Assembly: GCA_964368275.1 (NCBI GenBank)
Contig: CAYJAQ010000037.1
Coordinates: 1-15,023, forward strand
Source: CAYJAQ01 sp964368275
GTDB lineage: Bacteria > Bacillota_I > Bacilli_A > ML615J-28 > CAG-313
Reading direction: 5' to 3'
DNA length: 15,023 nt
The notes below the pieces were generated by a model that worked only from the letters and a program-made list of their open reading frames with translations, was not told the DNA's origin and ran no database searches. This document shows positions 1 to 7,478 of this stretch, piece after piece (the stretch's first letter is position 1; each line of letters opens with the position of its first letter). The position numbers and the translations under genes were made by a program.

Positions 1-19
1 TTTTAGCACTATATATTAT

Positions 20-48
20 TTGAAAAAAGTTTTGATATATTATATAAT
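20..48 (+). promoter_or_regulatory. Sigma-A-type promoter of the phosphate transport operon
   Basis: TTGAAA (20-25) and a perfect TATAAT (43-48) are separated by 17 bases. The predicted start of transcription, near 55, falls inside the purine-rich ribosome binding site (51-60), so the mRNA leader would be only about 15 bases. This is inferred from the consensus match alone. Confidence 0.6.
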
Positions 49-69
49 AAGGAAAGAGGTGCAGATATT

Positions 70-1116
70 ATGACATTTATTGAATTTATTCAATCTCTTT
101 CAACAAACTACATTTTAGCAATTACCGTAGTTCTTACGCTTGCAGTTATTTTAGTTAATGGTTGGACTGATGCTCCTAATGCTATTGCTACTTGCGTTTC
201 TACTAAATCAATATCACCTAAAAGAGCCATTATCATGGCCGCAGTTTTTAACTTTTTAGGTGTTTTATTTATGTGTTTAATTTCCAAGAAGGTTGCCTAT
301 ACTATTTCTGGTATGGTTAACTTTGGAGGAAATTCATCCGATGCTTTAGCCGCCCTTTGTGCTGCTATGGTTGGTATCGTTATTTGGGCAACAGTTGCTT
401 GGATCTTTGGGATTCCGACAAGTGAGAGCCATGCCTTAATTGCCGGTATTAGTGGAGCGGCTATCGCTCTTCAGGGTGGTTGGTCAGGCATTAATGGCAA
501 TGAGTGGATGAAAGTTATTTATGGGTTGCTACTATCAACCTTCCTAGGTTTCTTTGCAGGATATTTATTTTCAAAATTAATAGTTGTCATCTTCCGGAAA
601 GCAAATAAACGTAAAACCCAAGTATTCTTCAAATATGCCCAAATCGGTGGTGGGGCTGCCATGGCCTTTATGCATGGTGCTCAAGATGGTTTGAAGTTTA
701 TGGGTGTCTTCATGCTTGGAACTTTCCTATCACAAGGACAAATAATTCCAGCTGCGTTTGATATTCCAATTTGGCTAATGATTCTTTGTTCCCTAGTTAT
801 GGGACTTGGAACTTCTATTGGAGGTTACCGAATAATTAAAACTGTGGGTATGAGCATGGTAAAACTTGAGAAATATCAAGGCTTTGCATCCGATATGGCA
901 GCTGCTGGTTGCTTATTCTTATCAACTATTTTTGGTATTCCTGTAAGTACTACCCATACTAAGACAACAGCAATGATGGGAGTTGCTGCGTCAAAACGAA
1001 TCTCATCAGTTAAATGGGATGTTGTTAAAGAAATGATTGTTACCTGGGTATTAACATTCCCGGGATGTGGAATAATTGGCTTTTTAGTCGCCAAACTGTT
1101 TATAATGATATTTTAG
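70..1116 (+). CDS. PiT-family inorganic phosphate transporter
   Basis: Polytopic membrane permease of 348 residues, expected to import phosphate (probably as a metal-phosphate complex or by ion symport) across the cytoplasmic membrane. Both halves of the PiT internal repeat are visible: GWTDAPN at residues 31-37 followed by GIPTSESH (114-121), then FMHGAQDGLKF (200-210) followed by GIPVSTTHT (289-297). About ten hydrophobic stretches run along the chain. The ATG follows an AAGAGGT site at a good distance. The DUF47 gene begins 12 bases after its stop, and this pair is a classic Pit plus accessory operon. Family assignment is firm; substrate and coupling ion are inferred from the family. The short length is typical of bacterial Pit proteins of this type, which lack the long central loop. 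Confidence 0.95.
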   Translation: MTFIEFIQSLSTNYILAITVVLTLAVILVNGWTDAPNAIATCVSTKSISPKRAIIMAAVFNFLGVLFMCLISKKVAYTISGMVNFGGNSSDALAALCAAMVGIVIWATVAWIFGIPTSESHALIAGISGAAIALQGGWSGINGNEWMKVIYGLLLSTFLGFFAGYLFSKLIVVIFRKANKRKTQVFFKYAQIGGGAAMAFMHGAQDGLKFMGVFMLGTFLSQGQIIPAAFDIPIWLMILCSLVMGLGTSIGGYRIIKTVGMSMVKLEKYQGFASDMAAAGCLFLSTIFGIPVSTTHTKTTAMMGVAASKRISSVKWDVVKEMIVTWVLTFPGCGIIGFLVAKLFIMIF

Positions 1117-1128
1117 GAGGAAAAAAAT

Positions 1129-1752
1129 ATGGCAAAGAAAAAAGAAAACTATTATTTTGAATCATTTATTGAAATGGTTGAATTTTCCTGTGAAGCAGCA
1201 AAGATGTTGAAAGAAATAGTTAACAACTATGATTATAATAATATTCGTGAATTAAAAACGAAGATGCATCATATTGAACATTCAGCAGATATTAGAAAAC
1301 ATGTGACTTTGGAAAAACTTGCCAAGGAATTTATTACTCCTATTGAAACGGAAGATATTATTCAAATTGCACAAGCAATTGATAACGTTACTGATTCAAT
1401 TGAAGATGTATTGTTACGTTTATACATGTACAATGTTAAAACAATCAGAAAAGATGCAATGTATTTCTCCGAGATTGTTTGTGAATGTGTATTATCACTT
1501 AAAGAAGTTTTACAAGAATTTAATAACTTCAAGAAGCCTGATAAGATGAAGCAATTAATCGTTGAAGTAAATCATTTAGAAGAAAATGGTGATGATTTGT
1601 ACATTAATGCCATCAAGAAATTATTTGAAGAAGACAATGATCCTATACAACTATTCATTTGGGAAGACTTGTATCATCGCTTTGAAAAATGTTGTGATGC
1701 TTGCGAAGACGTCGCTGATGCTGTTGAAGAAGTAATTATGAAAAATGCTTAA
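1129..1752 (+). CDS. DUF47 / PhoU-like Pit accessory protein
   Basis: Soluble all-helical protein of 207 residues, rich in Glu, Lys and Asp. It resembles the DUF47 (TIGR00153) family, which has a PhoU-like helical-bundle fold. Characteristic acidic helices are seen at FESFIEMVEFSCEAAKMLKEI near the N-terminus, the MHHIEHSADIRKH region (residues 46-58), the AIDNVTDSIEDVLLRLYMY region (83-101), and the CDACEDVADAVEEVIM tail. In characterised cases these proteins sit next to Pit and modulate it. A regulatory or coupling role at the membrane face of the upstream transporter is therefore inferred. The AGGAGG ribosome binding site overlaps the TAG stop of the transporter gene, which suggests coupled translation. 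The operon ends at the terminator just downstream. It should not be called phoU, because this is the Pit-associated subfamily and no Pst genes are present. Confidence 0.92.
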   Translation: MAKKKENYYFESFIEMVEFSCEAAKMLKEIVNNYDYNNIRELKTKMHHIEHSADIRKHVTLEKLAKEFITPIETEDIIQIAQAIDNVTDSIEDVLLRLYMYNVKTIRKDAMYFSEIVCECVLSLKEVLQEFNNFKKPDKMKQLIVEVNHLEENGDDLYINAIKKLFEEDNDPIQLFIWEDLYHRFEKCCDACEDVADAVEEVIMKNA

Positions 1753-1762
1753 TTAACATATG

Positions 1763-1790
1763 AGACTTAGGGATGCTTAAGTCTTTTTTT
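1763..1790 (+). terminator. Rho-independent terminator of the phosphate operon
   Basis: AGACTTA (1763-1769) pairs with TAAGTCT (1778-1784) around an eight-base loop and is followed by a run of T to 1790. It lies directly after the DUF47 gene. Confidence 0.8.
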
Positions 1791-1791
1791 C

Positions 1792-1820
1792 TTGCTCCTT
1801 TCGAACTTTTATGCTATAAT
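1792..1820 (+). promoter_or_regulatory. Extended -10 promoter for the UPF0173 hydrolase
   Basis: TTGCTC (1792-1797), a 17-base spacer and TGcTATAAT, with the -10 hexamer at 1815-1820. The upstream TG dinucleotide makes it an extended -10 element. It starts two bases after the T-run of the preceding terminator. Confidence 0.75.
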
Positions 1821-1849
1821 CAGTATATAAATAGAAATAGGGAGGAAAT

Positions 1850-2488
1850 ATGTATAAAAACATTGAATTACTTACGCATAGTAGCATTCGTATTACTGAA
1901 GATAAAATAGCTTATATCGATCCTTTTATGATAACAGATGCACGAAATGATGCTGATGTAATTTTTATTACCCATAGCCATTCTGACCACTACTCGCTTC
2001 TTGACATTGCTAAAGTAGTAAATGATAAAACCGTATTTGTTATGCCAAACATCATGGAAAAAGAATTTATGAGTTCTTTGTATAAAGCCCATTTAGTTAA
2101 ATTTGTTGATGTTAATCAAGCATATTTGGTTAATGGCTTTAAGTTTACAACCGTTCCTGCTTATAATATTAATAAACCAATGCATCCTAAAACAAATGGC
2201 TGGGTAGGTTATATCTTTGAGTTATCTAGTGGTAGATGTTACATCGCTGGTGATACTGATTTAAATCCAGATGTATATCGTGTGAAATGTGACATTGCAA
2301 TGATTCCGATTGGCGGAAAGTACACGATGGACGGCTTAGAAGCTGCTGAACTTATCAATGCAATTCGCCCAAAAATTGCTATTCCCACTCACTATGGTAA
2401 ATTAATGAGGAATGCTTTCTTTGGGGAAATCTTTAAAGACGCGGTAAATAACGATATTGAAGTCATTGATTTACTTAAAATTGATTAA
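1850..2488 (+). CDS. UPF0173-type metal-dependent hydrolase (metallo-beta-lactamase fold)
   Basis: A 212-residue cytoplasmic protein of the metallo-beta-lactamase superfamily. The metal-binding motif HSHSDH is at residues 42-47. A further candidate ligand is H112, followed by the AGDTD motif (133-137) and the IPTHYG motif with H181. The PIGGKYTMDGLEAAEL stretch (153-168) and the short length match the UPF0173 / YtkL-like family, whose members are predicted metal-dependent hydrolases of unknown physiological substrate. Lengths in that family are usually near 225 residues, so this copy is complete. The start is well supported by AGGGAGG five bases before the ATG and by a strong promoter. It forms its own unit between the phosphate operon and the c-di-GMP pair; no partner is suggested by context. 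Fold and metal dependence are confident; the reaction is unknown. Confidence 0.92.
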   Translation: MYKNIELLTHSSIRITEDKIAYIDPFMITDARNDADVIFITHSHSDHYSLLDIAKVVNDKTVFVMPNIMEKEFMSSLYKAHLVKFVDVNQAYLVNGFKFTTVPAYNINKPMHPKTNGWVGYIFELSSGRCYIAGDTDLNPDVYRVKCDIAMIPIGGKYTMDGLEAAELINAIRPKIAIPTHYGKLMRNAFFGEIFKDAVNNDIEVIDLLKID

Positions 2489-2499
2489 AAAAGTTCAAC

Positions 2500-2538
2500 A
2501 AGAATAAATAGTATTTACCAAAATGCAATTTTATTCTT
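2500..2538 (+). repeat. AT-rich inverted repeat after the hydrolase gene
   Basis: AAGAATAAA (2500-2508) is complementary to TTTATTCTT (2530-2538) with a 21-base gap. It lies between the hydrolase stop and the next promoter. It lacks the GC-rich stem and T-run of a normal terminator, so it may be a weak terminator, an operator or chance in AT-rich DNA. Confidence 0.35.
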
Positions 2539-2544
2539 AAAGAA

Positions 2545-2574
2545 TTGTCAATTTTTTTGAAAATATGGTATTAT
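2545..2574 (+). promoter_or_regulatory. Promoter of the tandem GGDEF-EAL genes
   Basis: TTGTCA (2545-2550), an 18-base spacer and TGgTATTAT with the -10 hexamer at 2569-2574. The TG makes it an extended -10 element. It lies 31 bases before the start codon of the first EAL gene. Confidence 0.65.
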
Positions 2575-2604
2575 ATATAAAATGGATAAAAGAAGAGGTA
2601 CCGG

Positions 2605-4530
2605 ATGTACATTGTTGACTTTTCAATTATGTCTTTTGTTTTCTTAACAATTACGACTATATTCTATTTTAAACAGAATAAAATTCAAAATACGAGAACG
2701 CGCTTTTTTAGTGCGCTTTTAATATTGGGTGAATGTTCACTATTATTGGACGTAGCAGTAGCTGTTATGGACAAGAATATGGATATCGCCCCTTTTATCC
2801 TTTATTTAGGCAATTTCTTATTCCTACTTAGTGCTCAGCTTAATGGACCACTTTTTTTAGGATATGTTTTAGTGCTAACCGGTATGTTCCCACGCATAAA
2901 AACTAAATATCGCTTATTGATGTTAATACCTTTTGGGGTTGTCTTTGCCCTTCTATCAATGTCACCATTTACGGATTTAGGAATCTTTCAAATAGCAGGT
3001 GATAATAGCTATGTTCATGGTAAAACCCATATGGCTTTATATGTCGTGGTAGCATCATACATCATTACAGCGGTAGTCATTACGATTATTAAGTTTAGAC
3101 GAATTCAAAAACGTAAAATTTTTACTGTTTTATCATTTGTCACTGTTAGTTTTTTGACGATGATCGTTCAGATGTTTAATCCATACTTATTGGTTAATTC
3201 CATGGGAAATGCCCTCGCTCTTACGATTATGTGTTTCTCACTTCAAGCACCGGATGAGAATGTTGATTCTTTAACAAGACTTTTGAATCGTCGTTCGATG
3301 GATACAATAATTAATGACTTATTCGAACAAAATCAGCCATTTACTTTAACAATGTTTGCCCTCAATGACTTTCAATTCATTAATCATGAATATGGCATTA
3401 AAGGCGGCGATGATTTAATGGTTGCTTTTGCTAATTACTTGAAGAAGAAGTTTCCTAAAGATTATGTCATCCGAATCACTGGTGATGTCTACGGGGTAAT
3501 TAACTTTAATAATCAAACTCCATTAACGAGCGAGACATTAGAAAAATACCGCTTAGATCTACCAGAAACTTGGAATTTGGCTGATAATAATATTAAGATG
3601 CCCGTTTCAATTGTCGGTATTAATAGTGAAGATTTAAATAATAAACATGCTTTCTTAAATATCATTAATTATATTGTTATGCGTCATGATGATGGTAACA
3701 TTTCACCAGTTGTTTTAGTGAATGAAAAATATCAACATGAATTTGAATATTACATTAAAGCCGAACAAGCATTAGCCAAAGCTTTAGAACAAAAAACCCT
3801 TAAAGTATACTACCAACCTATTCACGATAGTTTTGGTAAGTTAGTAGCCTATGAAGCCCTTTCGCGACTTATTGATGATGAAATTGGTTTCGTAAGTCCT
3901 GATTTATTCATTACGATTGCTGAGAGGAATGGTTCAATCTACGCACTTGGTGAACTTGTCTTAGAGAAAGTTTGCGAATTCATTAAAGAGTATCATGTTG
4001 AAAAATGGAATTTGCACCACATCGGTGTGAATCTATCGGTGTTACAGTGTACAAATGCCACAATTCATAAACGCTTATTAGAAATAATGGCAGAGTATGA
4101 ATTTGCTAAAGACATTATTAGTTTTGAAATAACCGAAACTTCTTCAACAACAGCGATGCCACTTGTAAAAAAATCAATGAATCATTTAATTGATGCAGGT
4201 TACGTCTTTATGTTAGATGATTTTGGTAGCGGTTATGCTAATTATAACTATGTTTTAGAGCTACCATTTACTTGTATTAAGATTGACAAGATGATTCTTT
4301 GGCAAGCTATGAAAGATCCAAGTGATATGCTATACCTAGAAACCCTCGTTAAGTCATTACAAAAGCTTAATTATGTGACAATTTGTGAGGGCGTTGAAAC
4401 AGCTGAGCAAGCTGAAGTTTTAGCTAATTTGGGTGTAACTATGCAACAAGGTTACTTGTATTCGAAAGCTTTACCACCAAGTGACGCTAATGACTACAGC
4501 AAACGCTGCCTAGGAATATTGGAGGTGTAG
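2605..4530 (+). CDS. Membrane c-di-GMP phosphodiesterase with degenerate GGDEF and intact EAL domain
   Basis: A 641-residue protein. About seven hydrophobic segments fill residues 1-215 and form a membrane sensory module that I do not recognise as a named ligand-binding family. Residues 220-375 form a GGDEF-like domain: it starts with SLTRLLNRR, but the signature loop reads TGDVY (292-296) and the metal-binding aspartates of the first motif are replaced (FALNDF, 251-256), so cyclase activity is not expected. Residues 390-630 form an EAL domain with every expected catalytic residue: E417 in EAL, N476, E508 and E511 (FEITE), D538-D539 (LDDFGSGY), K559, E595 and E598 (EGVET), and Q615. It should hydrolyse c-di-GMP to pGpG; the dead GGDEF may bind GTP as an allosteric input. 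The start follows AAGAGGT. The next gene is a paralogue beginning two bases after this stop. Confidence 0.93.
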   Translation: MYIVDFSIMSFVFLTITTIFYFKQNKIQNTRTRFFSALLILGECSLLLDVAVAVMDKNMDIAPFILYLGNFLFLLSAQLNGPLFLGYVLVLTGMFPRIKTKYRLLMLIPFGVVFALLSMSPFTDLGIFQIAGDNSYVHGKTHMALYVVVASYIITAVVITIIKFRRIQKRKIFTVLSFVTVSFLTMIVQMFNPYLLVNSMGNALALTIMCFSLQAPDENVDSLTRLLNRRSMDTIINDLFEQNQPFTLTMFALNDFQFINHEYGIKGGDDLMVAFANYLKKKFPKDYVIRITGDVYGVINFNNQTPLTSETLEKYRLDLPETWNLADNNIKMPVSIVGINSEDLNNKHAFLNIINYIVMRHDDGNISPVVLVNEKYQHEFEYYIKAEQALAKALEQKTLKVYYQPIHDSFGKLVAYEALSRLIDDEIGFVSPDLFITIAERNGSIYALGELVLEKVCEFIKEYHVEKWNLHHIGVNLSVLQCTNATIHKRLLEIMAEYEFAKDIISFEITETSSTTAMPLVKKSMNHLIDAGYVFMLDDFGSGYANYNYVLELPFTCIKIDKMILWQAMKDPSDMLYLETLVKSLQKLNYVTICEGVETAEQAEVLANLGVTMQQGYLYSKALPPSDANDYSKRCLGILEV

Positions 4531-4531
4531 G

Positions 4532-6352
4532 ATGAATTATAATGTATTTTACTCTACCTGCTCCGTTTTCTTCTTGTTCATTACTATTTTCTTCTATTTT
4601 AGTAAGAAACGTTTTATTGACAAGAAGAACATAATCTTTAAGTGGATGCTTATTACTGCGTTCATGGCAGTTGTCTTTGACGCAGCAAGTGCAAGTATGG
4701 AAAAAGCAGCCGAAAATTTCCCCACAATCATTTTAGCAACCGCTAATATGCTCTTTATATTAGGTATGCATACTTGCTTAATTCTCTTTGTCTATTACCT
4801 TGTTATCTTTACGAATATTACATTATCGAAAACCCTAAAAGTACTGATTATCTTACCATATGCTGTCTTAATTACGGCACTGGTATTATCTTTCTTTACT
4901 AAATGGGGAATCTTCTACATCGATATCAATCATATTTATCAAGGTGGCACCTTGCATAGTTTAGTATACATTAATACCGTTTTGTATTTAGCAATTGGCG
5001 CTTTTATCATTTATTTGAAACGCCGGATTATTCGCTCTGTTACTAAAGCCTCATTGTTGTTGGCGATTGTTTTGTTACTAGGCTTTGTCATTGTTCAAAT
5101 AATGCACCCTGAGTACCTTTTAACGGCTTCTGCTACCGCGATGGGAGTTAGTGTCATGTATTTTGTCCTCCAGATGCCATCACAATACTTGGATTCTGCC
5201 ACCGGTACTTACAATCGGGTTGCCCTTTATCCAATTTTGAAAGAGCTATATTTAAAAAAGAAACCATTTAAGGTTACCCTCTTTTCGGTGCATTCCTTGA
5301 ATCAAATAGGACGATTGCATGGCAGTAGTGTGCAAACCAATGTTGTAAATGAAGTAGCAAAGATGTTGGGAACATACTATCCCCAAGCTTATATTTGTCA
5401 TTTATACTTCACTAACTACGTTGTTATTTCACCAAATGGCGTAGACTCTGCCCTTTCCCATGAAGAAGTACTAGCTAATTTTAACAAAGGGATTAAAGTA
5501 GATGATATAGTTGCTAACCTTCCTATTAGCGTTACCGATTTTACTAGTAGTATCGTTAAAGATGCGCAAACACTGATTAACATGATTGATTATCTCCTCC
5601 ATGAGAAGTTGGACATTCCGAATAGTGTCGTTCAGATAACGGAAGATGATGTCTACAAATATGAATTGTACGCTAGTCTTAGCAAGAACTTTGCTAACTT
5701 ATTAAAAAATGATAAATTACAATTTAAAAAATGTGCAATTTATGATGCAAGTCACAAGGTAATTGCCTTTGAGATTGTTCCATATATCGCTACTGAAGCG
5801 TATCGGAATATTACATATAATGATTTATTAAAAGTTGCTAAAGATAATGATTTAGAAGAAGAACTCACTAAAAGAGTCTTTAGTTTATTAATCAACGATA
5901 GTTTAAATGCGTCAGCTAGTGAAGAAATCATGATTAAAATTCCAACAACTATTTTCACTACTAGTGAAGGAATTAAGATTATCTTAGATTACTTAGGTAA
6001 ATATGCTCCGAAAATTAGCTTCATTTTTCCAGAAAAAGAATGTGCAGAAATGCATCAACAAACTCTTGATAATTTAATGATCTTGATAAATGAAGGTTTC
6101 AAAATTATTCTTGATGATTTTGGCGTTGGTTACACCAATAGTACAACCTTATTATACTTAGAATTGTTTGCTGTTAGGATCAATCAACGCAATATCTCTG
6201 CGACTTTCGATGAAAAGACTTTAGCAACATTCCTTTCTTTGTTGCTCAATATCACTAAACAAATTGATGTTCACTTGATATATGCAGGTGTTACTAGTCA
6301 AGCGGAAATCAGTAAAGCCAAGGAACTAGGAGTTAAATATTATCAAAACTAA
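4532..6352 (+). CDS. Degenerate membrane GGDEF-EAL paralogue, predicted catalytically inactive
   Basis: A 606-residue protein collinear with the upstream gene: the same roughly seven-helix membrane region (residues 1-215), GGDEF-like region (220-370) and EAL-like region (375-606). The GGDEF loop has become YFTNY (293-297). In the EAL region E414 and the DDFGVGY motif (D528-D529) survive. By my hand alignment the catalytic Asn is K469, the first Glu of ETE is I498, the Lys is R549, and the EGVET glutamates are A585 and T588. The chain ends at Q605-N606, about 25 residues before the end of the paralogue's domain. Hydrolysis is very unlikely; a role as receptor, heterodimer partner or regulator of the neighbour is inferred. 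GGAGGTG (4520-4526) lies inside the upstream coding end and only one base separates the genes, so translation is probably coupled. Confidence 0.9.
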   Translation: MNYNVFYSTCSVFFLFITIFFYFSKKRFIDKKNIIFKWMLITAFMAVVFDAASASMEKAAENFPTIILATANMLFILGMHTCLILFVYYLVIFTNITLSKTLKVLIILPYAVLITALVLSFFTKWGIFYIDINHIYQGGTLHSLVYINTVLYLAIGAFIIYLKRRIIRSVTKASLLLAIVLLLGFVIVQIMHPEYLLTASATAMGVSVMYFVLQMPSQYLDSATGTYNRVALYPILKELYLKKKPFKVTLFSVHSLNQIGRLHGSSVQTNVVNEVAKMLGTYYPQAYICHLYFTNYVVISPNGVDSALSHEEVLANFNKGIKVDDIVANLPISVTDFTSSIVKDAQTLINMIDYLLHEKLDIPNSVVQITEDDVYKYELYASLSKNFANLLKNDKLQFKKCAIYDASHKVIAFEIVPYIATEAYRNITYNDLLKVAKDNDLEEELTKRVFSLLINDSLNASASEEIMIKIPTTIFTTSEGIKIILDYLGKYAPKISFIFPEKECAEMHQQTLDNLMILINEGFKIILDDFGVGYTNSTTLLYLELFAVRINQRNISATFDEKTLATFLSLLLNITKQIDVHLIYAGVTSQAEISKAKELGVKYYQN

Positions 6353-6360
6353 TTAACAAA

Positions 6361-6389
6361 GTTAAATATCATTCTATATTTAGCTTTTT
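6361..6389 (+). terminator. Terminator of the GGDEF-EAL operon
   Basis: GTTAAATAT (6361-6369) pairs with ATATTTAGC (6376-6384), with one G-U pair and a six-base loop, followed by TTTTT. It begins eight bases after the stop of the degenerate paralogue. The stem is AT-rich, so it may be of moderate strength. Confidence 0.65.
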
Positions 6390-6400
6390 ACTTTACTTGG

Positions 6401-6429
6401 TTGACGGCTATGATTATTTAGTATATAAT
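6401..6429 (+). promoter_or_regulatory. Promoter of the AraC-family regulator
   Basis: TTGACG (6401-6406), an exact 17-base spacer and TATAAT (6424-6429). This is one of the closest matches to the sigma-A consensus in the window. The predicted leader is about 65 bases long and I saw no obvious structure in it. Confidence 0.75.
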
Positions 6430-6499
6430 GGACAAAAGAAAGCAAAGTAAGACAAGACTGTAAAAACTATTTGATGTATAATCTTAAAGAGGTGAGAAA

Positions 6500-7393
6500 A
6501 TGGAATGGGTTGAAAGTTTAAAGTTAGCAATAAATTATATTGAAGAACATTTACTTGACGATTTGAAAGTAGAAGATGTGGCTAGCCAAGTATACATGTC
6601 ATCGTTTTATTTTCAAAAAGGTTTTTCAATAATGACTGGCTATACAATTGCTGAATACATTCGTAATCGGCGTTTGTATTTAGCAGCCTTAGAACTTTGT
6701 AATTCAAAGACTAAAATTATTGATGTTGCCTATCACTATGGCTATGATACTCCGGAAAGCTTTACCAAAGCTTTTACGCGTTTTCATGGGGTATCACCTA
6801 AACAAGTTAAGCAAGATACCACCAAAATTAGTATTTTCTTACCGTTAAAGATTACAATTCAAATTCAAGGAGGAAAAGTTATGAATTACGAAATTGAAAA
6901 AATGGTCGGTTTTAAGGTTATAGGCTTTGAAAGAGTCTTTAACTTCGACAATGCTTACCAAGAAATCCCTAAATTTTGGAATGAGATTCAACAAAAATAT
7001 TATGCTAAGTTGTGGAGAGGAGTTGCACCTAGTAATGCTGTCGAAATGGCAATTTGTCAAAACAACATCGGAGAGTTTGGTGTCTGCATTGATGACACTA
7101 ATAAAGAAGGAAGTTTTCGGTATATGGTTGCTGGAACATATCAAGGTGGTGAAGTGCCAGCTGGTATGGTGCTTTACGAATTTCCCAACTTAGAATGGGT
7201 GAAATTTAGTTGTATAGGAGCTTTGCCGTTTGCTTTACAGACGCTTAACACTAAGATTTTTAAAGAATGGTTACCAGGTAATAATGAATTTAGTATTGCT
7301 GCAGGGTTTAATATCGAATGGTATTCCCAAGGTGATATGGCAGCTAATAACTATGAAAGTGGTATTTGGGTACCTGTTGTTAGAAAGAAATAA
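6500..7393 (+). CDS. AraC-family transcriptional regulator with GyrI-like effector-binding domain
   Basis: A 297-residue one-component regulator. Residues 8-105 carry the paired helix-turn-helix of AraC/XylS proteins: LKVEDVASQVYMSSFYFQKGF, then IIDVAYHYGYDTPESFTKAFTRFHGVSPKQ. A linker follows, and residues 128-297 match the GyrI-like small-molecule-binding domain (AraC_E_bind), with the typical ending from the GALPFALQTLNTKIFKEWLP stretch to ESGIWVPV. DNA-binding first and effector domain second is the Rob/SoxS-like order seen widely in Bacillota; such domains bind hydrophobic or cationic drugs and metabolites, but the ligand here is unknown. AAAGAGGTG precedes the start. A second strong ribosome binding site and ATG lie exactly at the domain boundary (separate entry). 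No efflux pump or other obvious target is adjacent, so its regulon is elsewhere unless it controls itself. Confidence 0.93.
   Translation: MEWVESLKLAINYIEEHLLDDLKVEDVASQVYMSSFYFQKGFSIMTGYTIAEYIRNRRLYLAALELCNSKTKIIDVAYHYGYDTPESFTKAFTRFHGVSPKQVKQDTTKISIFLPLKITIQIQGGKVMNYEIEKMVGFKVIGFERVFNFDNAYQEIPKFWNEIQQKYYAKLWRGVAPSNAVEMAICQNNIGEFGVCIDDTNKEGSFRYMVAGTYQGGEVPAGMVLYEFPNLEWVKFSCIGALPFALQTLNTKIFKEWLPGNNEFSIAAGFNIEWYSQGDMAANNYESGIWVPVVRKK
6867..6883 (+). promoter_or_regulatory. Internal ribosome binding site and in-frame ATG at the AraC/GyrI domain boundary
   Basis: AAGGAGG (6867-6873) lies seven bases before an ATG at 6881 that is in frame with the regulator and encodes M128, the first residue of the GyrI-like domain. 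Initiation here would yield a 170-residue effector domain without DNA binding. The site encodes the QGG residues of the linker, so it could also be a fusion scar or a constrained protein motif. Use in vivo is inferred. Confidence 0.55.
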
Positions 7394-7401
7394 AGTTATT
7401 C

Positions 7402-7433
7402 AACTATGCTAATAAGTTAGCATAGTTTTATTT
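7402..7433 (+). terminator. Strong terminator after the AraC gene
   Basis: AACTATGCTAA (7402-7412) pairs perfectly over 11 bases with TTAGCATAGTT (7417-7427) around a TAAG loop, followed by a T-rich tail. Confidence 0.85.
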
Positions 7434-7461
7434 AGCATTTTTTAACTGATTGTGGTATAAT
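7432..7461 (+). promoter_or_regulatory. Extended -10 promoter before the broken kinase gene
   Basis: TGgTATAAT with the -10 hexamer at 7456-7461. A partial -35, TTAGCA (7432-7437), sits 18 bases upstream and overlaps the terminator tail. It may now drive the downstream lipoprotein and membrane protein genes, for which no clear separate promoter was found. Confidence 0.6.
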
Positions 7462-7478
7462 AGATAAGAGATGATAAG

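Noticed and set aside
876..1094. Reverse-strand open frames, including 876-1094, 1868-2092, 5752-5958, 6845-7144, 9431-9667 and 14378-14722
   Set aside because: All lie opposite well-supported genes, lack family features and plausible ribosome binding sites, and are shadows of + strand coding.
1129..1752. Naming the DUF47 gene phoU
   Set aside because: It is adjacent to a Pit permease rather than Pst genes and belongs to the DUF47 subfamily.
3290..3500. Diguanylate cyclase activity for the first EAL protein
   Set aside because: The GGDEF loop reads TGDVY and the metal-binding aspartates of the first motif are missing, so only phosphodiesterase activity is predicted.
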